This document shows positions 47,759 to 55,044 of a stretch of 64,000 bases of DNA, in pieces. The stretch's first letter is position 1. Each line of letters starts with the position of its first letter. A model generated the notes under the pieces. The model was given only the letters and a program-made list of their open reading frames with translations, ran no database searches and had not been told where the DNA came from. The stretch is taken from assembly GCA_963706515.1 (NCBI GenBank), contig CAVPMW010000017.1, positions 1-64,000 of the forward strand, read 5' to 3'. Source of the DNA: CAVPMW01 sp963706515. GTDB taxonomy: Bacteria; Chloroflexota; Anaerolineae; Anaerolineales; UBA4823. Made by a program: the position numbers and the translations under genes.

Positions 47759-48895
47759 ATGGCGCTTGAATTACTAGAAGGAAATATCGCCATGGCCGAA
47801 GCGGCTGTCCGGGCGGGTGTGGAAGCCTATTTTGGTTACCCGATCACCCCCCAGACGGAGCTGTTGGAGTGGATGTCCCGGCGGATGCCTGAGCTGGGAC
47901 GTTCTTTTTTACAGGCGGAGAGCGAAGTGGCGGCGATCAACATGGTCTACGGCGCAGCCTGCACCGGGGTGCGGGTGATGAGCTCCTCCTCCAGCCCGGG
48001 CGTCAGCCTGATGATGGAAGGTCTCTCCTATATCGCCGGGACCGAGCTGCCGGTGGTGCTGATCGATGTGGTGCGCGGCGGTCCGGGTCTGGGGAATATT
48101 GCCCCATCACAAGGCGATTATAACCAGATCGTCCATGGGGGCGGGCACGGCGATTACCATGCGATCGTCCTGGCGCCTGCCAGCGTCCAGGAAGCGATCG
48201 ACCTGGTGATGCTGTCCTTCGATCTGGCAGAGAAATACCGCTCGATTGTGATCGTTATGGCAGATGGGAATATCGGTCAGATGATGGAACCGGCCGAGCT
48301 GCCGCCCATGCGCCCACTGAAGCGCACCTATCCGGATTGGGCGGTACGCGGCGCGCAAGGCAGAGAACGCCGCACGCTTTCCTCGATTTACCTCAAACCG
48401 GAAGAGGAAGAGGTGACCAACTTCCGCCTGCTGGAACGCTGGCACCAGATCGAGGCGAATGAAGTTCGCTACAAAGAATACCTGGTTGAGGATGCCGAGA
48501 TCGTGGTGATCGGTTATGGCACTGCCGGGAGAGTGGCATTTTCGGCGGTGCGTGCGGCGCGGGCAGAAGGCATCCGTGCCGGTCTGTTGCGCCCGATTAC
48601 CTTGAGCCCATTCCCGGCGCAGCGCATCGCTGAGATTGCTGAGAACGCCCGCGCCCTCCTGGTGGTCGAGATGAATACCGGTCAGATGCTGGATGATGTC
48701 CTCCTGGCAGCCAATGGGAAGCTGCCGGTTGAATTTTATGGGCGTCTGGGCGGAGTCGTGCCCTTCCCGGACGAAATCCTTGGGGAAATCCGGCGGGTTG
48801 CCCGCGAGACGCCGCCCACCGGTGGAGATCCGCGCATGCGCTGGGCGCAGCGGGTAGATTACGGGCGGAATGGAGATGGATCTTCAAATGGATAG
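47759..48895 (+). CDS. korA: 2-oxoacid:ferredoxin oxidoreductase alpha subunit
   Basis: The 378-residue subunit starts MALELLEGNIAMAEAAVRAG, followed by FGYPITPQTELLEWM, ESEVAAINMVYGAACTGVR, SSSPGVSLMMEGLSYIAG and PSQGDYNQIVHGGGHGDYH, matching the KorA pyrimidine-binding subunit. The complex oxidatively decarboxylates 2-oxoglutarate or a related 2-oxoacid to the CoA ester with reduced ferredoxin; the reverse is possible in anaerobes. Its 3' end overlaps korB by up to 26 nt. Confidence 0.92.
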   Translation: MALELLEGNIAMAEAAVRAGVEAYFGYPITPQTELLEWMSRRMPELGRSFLQAESEVAAINMVYGAACTGVRVMSSSSSPGVSLMMEGLSYIAGTELPVVLIDVVRGGPGLGNIAPSQGDYNQIVHGGGHGDYHAIVLAPASVQEAIDLVMLSFDLAEKYRSIVIVMADGNIGQMMEPAELPPMRPLKRTYPDWAVRGAQGRERRTLSSIYLKPEEEEVTNFRLLERWHQIEANEVRYKEYLVEDAEIVVIGYGTAGRVAFSAVRAARAEGIRAGLLRPITLSPFPAQRIAEIAENARALLVVEMNTGQMLDDVLLAANGKLPVEFYGRLGGVVPFPDEILGEIRRVARETPPTGGDPRMRWAQRVDYGRNGDGSSNG

Positions 48896-49664
48896 CATCG
48901 CAACGGCGCAAGTCGTTTACCAACGACCGCAGTCCCTGACAGATTTCCCCACCCACTACTGCCCGGGCTGCACCCACGGGATTGCACACCGCCTGGTTGC
49001 GGAAGTCCTGGATGAGATGGGACTGCGCGAAAATACGATCGGGGTCGCTCCGGTAGGCTGCTCGGTTTTTGCCTACAACTATTTCGACTGCGACTTTGTC
49101 GAAGCTGCCCACGGTCGAGCGCCGGCAATGGCAACCGGCATTAAACGGGTGCTACCCGACCGGATCGTCTTCACCTACCAGGGCGATGGCGACCTGGCTT
49201 CGATCGGAATGGGTGAGATCATGCACGCTGCCGGGCGGGGGGAAAATATCACGGTAATCTTCATTAACAATGCCATTTACGGGATGACCGGCGGGCAGAT
49301 GGCTCCCACCACGCTTCCCGGTCAAAAAACCACCTCTTCTCCCAACGGCCGAGATGTGGAGCAGGCTGGCTTTCCGCTGCACATGGCGGAAATGCTGGCG
49401 ACGATGGAAGGCACCGGGTATTCCGTGCGGCGCAGCCTGCACGACCCGAAGAATATCCGCCTGGCAAAGAAAGCCATCCGCCTGGCATTCGAAGCCCAGA
49501 AGCGCGGCCTGGGTTTTTCCATCGTCGAGCTGCTCTCCACCTGCCCGACGAACTGGGGGATGACCCCGCTCGAGGCGCTGGACTGGGTAGAAGAGCAGAT
49601 GATCCCGGTTTACCCACTGGGCGACTACAAAGTCTCATCCGAGCTGGCGAATTTACGGATCTGA
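48870..49664 (+). CDS. korB: 2-oxoacid:ferredoxin oxidoreductase beta subunit (TPP-binding)
   Basis: The 264-residue subunit has the Cys-containing HYCPGCTHGIAHRLVAEV and the TPP/Mg motif GDGDLASIGMGE...NNAIYGMTGGQMAPTT. Three in-frame ATGs (48870, 48876, 48888) are possible starts; 48888 lies within the korA tail and begins closer to the conserved part. It binds thiamine pyrophosphate, the cofactor whose supply is encoded at 17.5-22 kb. Confidence 0.92.
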   Translation: MEMDLQMDSIATAQVVYQRPQSLTDFPTHYCPGCTHGIAHRLVAEVLDEMGLRENTIGVAPVGCSVFAYNYFDCDFVEAAHGRAPAMATGIKRVLPDRIVFTYQGDGDLASIGMGEIMHAAGRGENITVIFINNAIYGMTGGQMAPTTLPGQKTTSSPNGRDVEQAGFPLHMAEMLATMEGTGYSVRRSLHDPKNIRLAKKAIRLAFEAQKRGLGFSIVELLSTCPTNWGMTPLEALDWVEEQMIPVYPLGDYKVSSELANLRI

Positions 49665-49682
49665 GCGGCAGGAGACATAACG

Positions 49683-50249
49683 ATGCAAACAGAGATCATT
49701 CTCGCCGGATTTGGCGGACAGGGCATTCTGTTCGCCGGTCAGCTCATGGCCTACGCGGCCATGGACTATGGGAAGGAGGTCACCTGGATCCCTTCCTACG
49801 GGCCAGAGATGCGCGGCGGGACAGCAAACTGTACGGTGATTATTGCCGATGAAGAGATCGGCGCGCCGACGGTGCGCAACCCGCGCGCTGCACTGGTCTT
49901 CAACCTGCCGTCCTTCGACCGCTACGAGCCATTGGTCGTGCCTGGCGGCGTCCTAATCGTCAATGCCTCTTTGACGAACCGCCCACTCCAGCGCACCGAC
50001 CTGGATGCGGTGCTCATCCCGGCGAACGAGATCGCCGAAAAGATCGGCGACAAGCGCCTGACCAACATGGTCATGCTGGGTGCGCTGCTCGCCAGGCTGC
50101 CTGTGCTGCCGCTCGAAGTGGTGAAGAAATCCCTGGAAGCCCATTTACCCGAGCGGCATAAGAAGCTGCTCCCGTTGAACTATCAGGCGCTGCAGAGCGG
50201 CATGGATTTCGCTCGAAATCCGCTTCCCGAGCCAATTTTATCGATGTAG
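49683..50249 (+). CDS. korC: 2-oxoacid:ferredoxin oxidoreductase gamma subunit
   Basis: The 188-residue subunit starts MQTEIILAGFGGQGILFAGQ, followed by WIPSYGPEMRGGTANCTVII, both diagnostic of the gamma/KorC family, and it completes the four-subunit set. AGGAG lies 9 nt upstream. The palindrome 15 nt downstream probably ends the operon. Confidence 0.93.
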   Translation: MQTEIILAGFGGQGILFAGQLMAYAAMDYGKEVTWIPSYGPEMRGGTANCTVIIADEEIGAPTVRNPRAALVFNLPSFDRYEPLVVPGGVLIVNASLTNRPLQRTDLDAVLIPANEIAEKIGDKRLTNMVMLGALLARLPVLPLEVVKKSLEAHLPERHKKLLPLNYQALQSGMDFARNPLPEPILSM

Positions 50250-50263
50250 TTAATCTTAATCAA

Positions 50264-50316
50264 TTCCGAAAAAGAGTTGCAGGCGTCGCATGCGCCGCCT
50301 GCAACTCTTTTCGGAA
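50264..50316 (+). terminator. Palindrome ending the kor operon
   Basis: TTCCGAAAAAGAGTTGCAGGC and CGCCTGCAACTCTTTTCGGAA enclose GTCGCATGC. One arm has an extra A. Member of the CCGAAAA/TTTTCGG palindrome family. The DNA from 50317 to 50499 shows a TAGAAT near 50357 without a good -35 box. Confidence 0.65.
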
Positions 50317-50499
50317 ATATTCCTTCCCCTTTGTCATTCCAGCGACCTGGGACGGTGGTAGAATCTGTCCTTGGTTTGGCGCCGTATGAGCGGATTGATC
50401 CCTGCACATGCGGCGTATCATTTCGATAGGTGATCTGACCCGCTCAATGCCCGATTCCCACGACGAAGCGGCTCAGCGGGCGATCCTCAGGACAGTCTT

Positions 50500-51212
50500 A
50501 TGTCTACCGTGCGCAAGAATTTAATCTCGACCAGTATGCTTATCCTGACCCTGTGCCTGGCGTTGAGCGCATGCAGCCGCGGGGTCGACGTCAATGGGAT
50601 TTCCACCCAGGCTGCCCAGACGGTCATTGCCGGAGTGACCCGCGACGCTCCCAGCCCAACGGCGTCTCCGCCTCCTGCCAGCGCGACCCCCACTCAGACC
50701 CCAACCGCAACAGCTACCCCGCTGCCCAGCGCTACACCAACTCCAGCCGCCTCTGCCACTCCCCAGCCCAGCGATACGCCCTTACCTCCCCCGGCGACTC
50801 TCTCGCCGGACGAGGCGATCCTCTACTACCTCGTCAACAAAGGCGACGGCGGGCCGGTCGGCTGCGGCGACACTGCAGTATGGATCAATACCGGCAGGCA
50901 GCGCAGCGGAAACGTCGAGCAAGACGTGAAAACCGCCTTGCAGTCGCTTTTTGGCAACCACTTCCAGGATTATGGGTCGTCTTATAACGCCCTGGCTGCT
51001 TCGAGCATCAGCGTAGATAGCGTCACCTATTTCCCCGGGGAAGAAAAAATCTCGATCCGCTTATCCGGCAGGTATGCGCGCAGCGACGATCGCTGTGATA
51101 ACAGCCGGGCGCGCGCCCAGGTCTGGTCGACCATTCGCCAGTTTGGGGGATCAAGACGATCGATATTCTGCTCAACGGCAACCTGCTCGGCGATATCCTG
51201 GCAAATTCATAA
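50500..51212 (+). CDS. GerMN-like lipoprotein 1 of 3 (one frameshift)
   Basis: The signal ends LALSACSRG (lipobox). Right after the lipidated Cys comes GISTQAAQTVIAGVT, a segment shared with the two paralogues, then a Thr/Pro linker (about 50-105), then a C-terminal domain like GerMN: AILYYLVNKGDGGPVGCGD, VKTALQSLFGNHF, SVTYFPGEEKISIRLSG and, after a shift near 51147, IKTIDILLNGNLLGDIL. GerMN domains occur in spore germination and other surface lipoproteins. The stop at 51212 is 4 nt before the next start; without the correction the frame reads through into the second gene. Confidence 0.72.
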
Positions 51213-51216
51213 TTCT

Positions 51217-51966
51217 ATGAGAAAAAACACTCTTGTAAACCTTTTACTGCCGGTATTGATCGTCCTGGTAGGGCTCAGCAGCGCGTGCAGCCCCCGCCGC
51301 GAGGTTGGCACGATCTCAACCCAGGCAGCGCAAACTGTGATCGCCCGGCTCACCCAGGAAGCGCCGCCATCGCCGACCGCCATGCCTCCCTCGCCCAGCG
51401 CAACCCGGGAGCCGACTGCCACCCAGCTAGTTCCGACTGACACAGCCCAGCCTCCTACGGAAACGAGCGCTCCTCTGGCAACGGATACGACCCAGCCGAG
51501 CGAAACACCTACACCGACAGCCGCTGCCCCAGCCGGCACTTCAGCGGTGAGTCTGGCTGGCAGCGGGATTACCATCGCCCTGATCCATCCCGGGACAAAT
51601 GGGCCGGTTGCCTGCGGGGACAGCCTGATCCTCAGCTATACCGGGAAAAGCCGCAGCGGTCAGGTGGATAAGGACGTGCACAGCGCACTGGATGCACTTT
51701 TCGGCCTCCACGGGAAAAAGGTCGGGGATTTTTATAATGCCCTGGGCGGCTCGCGCATCCGGGTCGATAGTGTGAGCTTCGCGCCGGATACCGGCACTGT
51801 CTCGATCCAGCTCTCGGGGACCTACGTGCGCGCAGGCGGCAACTGCGACAGCAGCCGGGCGCGTGCGCAGGTATGGACTACCATCCGCCAATTCCCGGAA
51901 GTGAAGGTGGTTGACATCTGGCTGAACGATAAGCTGCTGGGGGATGTCCTGTCAACCGATAATTAA
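51217..51966 (+). CDS. GerMN-like lipoprotein 2 of 3
   Basis: The intact 249-residue paralogue starts MRKNTLVNLLLPVLIVLVGL, lipobox LSSACSPR, then VGTISTQAAQTVIARLTQEA, a Thr/Pro linker and the GerMN-like domain (GPVACGDSLILSYTGKSRSG, VHSALDALFGLHGKKV, VDSVSFAPDTGTVSIQLSG, VKVVDIWLNDKLLGDVL). Conserved Cys residues in the domain (ACGD and GGNCDSS) are shared with copy 1 and could form a disulfide. Function unknown. Confidence 0.78.
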   Translation: MRKNTLVNLLLPVLIVLVGLSSACSPRREVGTISTQAAQTVIARLTQEAPPSPTAMPPSPSATREPTATQLVPTDTAQPPTETSAPLATDTTQPSETPTPTAAAPAGTSAVSLAGSGITIALIHPGTNGPVACGDSLILSYTGKSRSGQVDKDVHSALDALFGLHGKKVGDFYNALGGSRIRVDSVSFAPDTGTVSIQLSGTYVRAGGNCDSSRARAQVWTTIRQFPEVKVVDIWLNDKLLGDVLSTDN

Positions 51967-52033
51967 GCTGGCAAATCACCGAATGGATCTGGTCTGCTTG
52001 CCGTGCCGGTTGTTTGCTGGCTGGAGGTTACGC

Positions 52034-52799
52034 ATGAAAAAGCTTTCTCGTCCGAGCACAGTTGCTGGATTAATTTGTCATTTTTGTTCTGCTTTCCACA
52101 GGCTGCAACGCCCAGCCGGATGTGGGCACGATCTCCACCCAGGCTGCCGGGACGGTAATTGCCCGCCTGACCCTGGAGGCGCCGCCCAGCCTAACCACCA
52201 CTCTCCTGCCAACGGCAACGCAGGTACCGCCAACCCCTACCTCGCAGCCGACAGATACTCCGCTGCCTCCCACCGCCACTGCAACCGAAGCAGCCCCAAC
52301 CGAAACCCCCATACTGACGGCTGCCCTTGCACCCACACTTACCCTGATCCCTACCGGAATGCCGGGCTCCATCCAGTTCCCTGCCATACCATCCGTCAAG
52401 AACCCGATTTACGTTTATTATATTGACCCGCACTCGGGCGGCTCTGGCGGCTGTTCGGGAGGCTCGTTCGGTTTGAGCTCAGGAGTATCGCGCTCCGGCG
52501 ACCCGGCTAAAGATATCAAAATCGGCTTGCAGAAGCTGTTCGCCAATAAAGCCGAGTTTTACGGGTCTTTTTATAACCCGCTGTTCCGTTCGAATCTCAA
52601 GGTGTCCGACGTTCGTGTAGCCCACGGCTTGACCACGGTCAACCTGCGCGGCGATTACAACCCCTCGGATGACGTCTGCGATAACCTGCGGGTGAAAGCC
52701 CAAATCTGGGATACGATCAAGCAGTTTCGCGCGGTAGAGAAAACAAACATCTACCTGAACGGCATTCCCTTCGGCGACCGGCTCTCGAACGACATGTGA
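52034..52799 (+). CDS. GerMN-like lipoprotein 3 of 3 (one frameshift)
   Basis: The start is ATG 52034 with GGAGG 7 nt upstream. A shift within the signal peptide (near 52075-52090) moves to the frame carrying the lipobox STGCNAQ and DVGTISTQAAGTVIARLT. The Thr/Pro linker is followed by IYVYYIDPHSGGSGGCSGGS, IKIGLQKLFANKAEFYGSFY, VRVAHGLTTVNLRGDYNPSD and NIYLNGIPFGDRLS. It is the most diverged of the three tandem copies. It ends 10 nt before the glycosidase gene. Confidence 0.7.
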
Positions 52800-52809
52800 C
52801 CCCTGGCAG

Positions 52810-54699
52810 ATGGCTGACCAGCTCCCGCCAGCATTCAGCTCCATCCACCACGACGGATCTCCGCGCTATGTGATCTCCTCCAGCGGCGCGGACCCCCGGA
52901 TCGGCGACAGCCTCGCTTTGCGCCTGCGCGCCGGGTTAGACGTACCCCTCGAGCGCGTCTTCCTGCGGCTGTGCCCGGACGGCGAACAGCGCTTCATCGA
53001 GCTGACCCTGGAGGATAGCCCTGCCGGCGCGGGCTCCGCCTGCCGCTGGTGGCGAGGGTCGATCCGGGTTGAAATGCCTTCCACGCATTACCGTTTCCTT
53101 TTGTTCACTGGCGAGGGCGCCTGGTGGTACAACGGAACCGGCTTGCACCGCGCCGCACCGACGGACCAGCATGATTTCCGGCTGCTCGCCGGCTACCAGG
53201 CGCCGCACTGGGTGCGGGACGCCGTTTTCTACCAGATCTTCCCGGACCGCTTCATGGATGGCGACCCTGGGAACAACGTTAAAAGCGGGGAATTCAGCTA
53301 CATGGGCTATACCTCGCGGGCAGCAGCCTGGGGCGAGCCCCCATTGGATAAGTCGCACGATGCTTTGCTGGAATTCTTCGGCGGCGACCTGCTGGGCATC
53401 GAGCAGCGGCTGGATTACCTGGAGGAGCTGGGCGTCAACGCCCTGTATCTCAACCCGGTGTTCACTGCCTACAGCAACCACCGCTATGACGTCGCCGACT
53501 ATTTCCACGTCGACCCGCATTTAGGCGGCAACCCGGCGCTGGCCAGCCTGCGCCATGCGACAGCCAGCCGGGGCATCCACCTGATTTTGGATATCGTCCC
53601 CAACCACTGCGGGGTGCTCCATCCCTGGTTCCAGGCAGCGCTCAAGGATCCTGCCGCACCGACCGCAGAGTACTTCACTTTCAACCACCACCCGGACGAT
53701 TACGCCACCTGGCTGGGGGTGCGCACGCTGCCCAAGCTCAACTACCGCAGCCCGGCGCTGCGCGAGGTGATGTATGCAGGGTCCGGCTCGGTCTTTCGCA
53801 CCTGGCTGCGCCCACCGTACTCGATCGATGGCTGGCGGTTGGACGTCGCCAACATGCTGGGCAGGCAGGGCGCCGACCAGCTCGGGCAGGAGGTGGGGCA
53901 GGGCATCCGCAGGGCAGTAAAGGAAGAGAACCCCCAGGCATACATCCTGGGTGAGAACTTCTTCGATGGGACTCCCCAGCTGCAGGGCGACCTGTGGGAT
54001 GCGACGATGAACTACAGCGGGTTCATGCTGCCGCTGTATTACTGGCTGCGCCATTTCTGGGTCCACCCCCACGGGGCGCCGCATCCGGTGGCGGATTCCC
54101 GGCCCTGGTCGACCGAATCCCTGGCTCAGACCTGGCAGGCGTACCAGGCGGCGATTCCCTGGTCGATCGCCCGCCAGCAGTTCAACCTGCTCGGCAGCCA
54201 CGACACGCAGCGGGTGCTCGACCTGCTGCAAGGCAACCCTGCCCTGAACCGGCTGGCGGCGGGCATCCTGATGACTTACCCGGGGGTACCCTGCATCTAT
54301 TACGGCAATGAGACCGGCCTGGACGGCAATATGCGCCAGTGTATGGATTGGGATCGGGGTACCTGGGATTTGGAGCTGCACGAGTTCTACCGCAGGCTGG
54401 TTGCTCTGCGGCGCTGCTCCCCGGCGTTAATCGCCGGCGGCTACCAGGTGCTGCATTGCGGGGAAGATACGCTCGTTTACCTGCGCGATGCCGCAGAGGA
54501 GCAGATCATCGTCGTGGCGCAGCGCGGGGAGGCGAGCCTGGACAGGCTGGAGATACCCGCGGTGAATGGGGGCATCCCGGATGGGATTGCGCTGGAGGAG
54601 GTCTTCAGCGGGCAGACGGTGAGCGTGAGCGGAGGCATGCTCGCATTGCGCGAGATTTCCCCCGGGGTCCAGGTCTGGCGCACGTTGAAGCAAACCTGA
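52810..54699 (+). CDS. GH13 family glycosidase (maltodextrin glucosidase / neopullulanase-like)
   Basis: The 629-residue enzyme has an N-terminal carbohydrate-binding-like domain (about 1-125), then the GH13 barrel: VFYQIFPDRFMDGDP, region I DIVPNHCGV, region II GWRLDVAN with nucleophile Asp345, region III GENFFDG with acid Glu382, and region IV GSHDTQR with Asp465. FPDRF and an N-terminal domain fit neopullulanase or MalZ-type enzymes. No signal peptide is seen, so it is cytosolic and may use sugars brought in by the ABC systems upstream. Confidence 0.9.
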   Translation: MADQLPPAFSSIHHDGSPRYVISSSGADPRIGDSLALRLRAGLDVPLERVFLRLCPDGEQRFIELTLEDSPAGAGSACRWWRGSIRVEMPSTHYRFLLFTGEGAWWYNGTGLHRAAPTDQHDFRLLAGYQAPHWVRDAVFYQIFPDRFMDGDPGNNVKSGEFSYMGYTSRAAAWGEPPLDKSHDALLEFFGGDLLGIEQRLDYLEELGVNALYLNPVFTAYSNHRYDVADYFHVDPHLGGNPALASLRHATASRGIHLILDIVPNHCGVLHPWFQAALKDPAAPTAEYFTFNHHPDDYATWLGVRTLPKLNYRSPALREVMYAGSGSVFRTWLRPPYSIDGWRLDVANMLGRQGADQLGQEVGQGIRRAVKEENPQAYILGENFFDGTPQLQGDLWDATMNYSGFMLPLYYWLRHFWVHPHGAPHPVADSRPWSTESLAQTWQAYQAAIPWSIARQQFNLLGSHDTQRVLDLLQGNPALNRLAAGILMTYPGVPCIYYGNETGLDGNMRQCMDWDRGTWDLELHEFYRRLVALRRCSPALIAGGYQVLHCGEDTLVYLRDAAEEQIIVVAQRGEASLDRLEIPAVNGGIPDGIALEEVFSGQTVSVSGGMLALREISPGVQVWRTLKQT

Positions 54700-54783
54700 C
54701 TTAAAGGGGCGCCGCCGGCCTGAGGGGGGCAGGCCAGCGACGCCGTGACGAGATTATACCAGAGATTGGAAGGGATAAAATAT

Positions 54784-54813
54784 AAAGGCGGGTTAATAAA
54801 ACCCGTCTTTTTG
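54784..54813. terminator. Bidirectional terminator
   Basis: AAAGGCGGGTT-AATAA-AACCCGTCTTT: on the + strand it is followed by TTTTTG and serves the glycosidase gene; on the reverse strand it is followed by TATATTTT and would end the RNA transcribed from 54911. Confidence 0.75.
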
Positions 54814-54911
54814 TTAAGGAATGGCACTGGGAATCGAACGATTCCTATTCAGGTTGCCGGGTCCGGTTTCACCCGCTTAGCTTTCACCCAAGACATAACT
54901 ACCCAATCTAG
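54814..54911 (-). ncRNA. Candidate structured non-coding RNA, unassigned (SAM-riboswitch-like segments)
   Basis: Reverse-strand sequence from the promoter at about 54920 to the terminator at 54813 is roughly 100 nt with no ORF. It can form GCGGGT/ACCCGGC and a GGAATC-GTTC-GATTCC hairpin (54830-54845). GTGAAACC, CCGGCAACC and GTGCCATTCC occur in that order, as in SAM-I aptamers, but the GAGGGA...GGCCC part is missing, so the match is partial. GTCTT near the 5' end could pair with AAGAC in the terminator. No gene on this strand follows, so if a riboswitch it would be an orphan. Confidence 0.35.
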
Positions 54912-54917
54912 GTAAAA

Positions 54918-54957
54918 ATTATCACAAAAATTGGGCAAATTTGATATAATCGCCCAA
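54918..54957. promoter_or_regulatory. Overlapping divergent extended -10 promoters with an inverted repeat
   Basis: On the + strand TGATATAAT (54942-54950), about 90 nt before the beta-helix gene; on the reverse strand TGTGATAAT (54926-54918). TTGGGC (54931-54936) and GCCCAA (54952-54957) form an inverted repeat spanning the + strand -10 box and could be an operator. Neither promoter has a good -35 box. Confidence 0.45.
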
Positions 54958-55044
54958 GCTAAACACCCCGTTTGCATCTTTCCAGCAGCTTAATTACCGC
55001 CAACTCAATTCGTTTTACCGCTCGACGTTCAGGGAGGAAAAGTC

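Noticed and set aside
50500..51966. One 488-codon fused lipoprotein
   Set aside because: A second full signal peptide and lipobox begin at 51217, and correcting one base near 51147 gives the first gene its own stop; two tandem genes fit better.
54814..54911. tRNA or tmRNA on the reverse strand
   Set aside because: GTTCGATTCCC looks like a T loop, but no matching T stem, acceptor stem or D arm can be formed.
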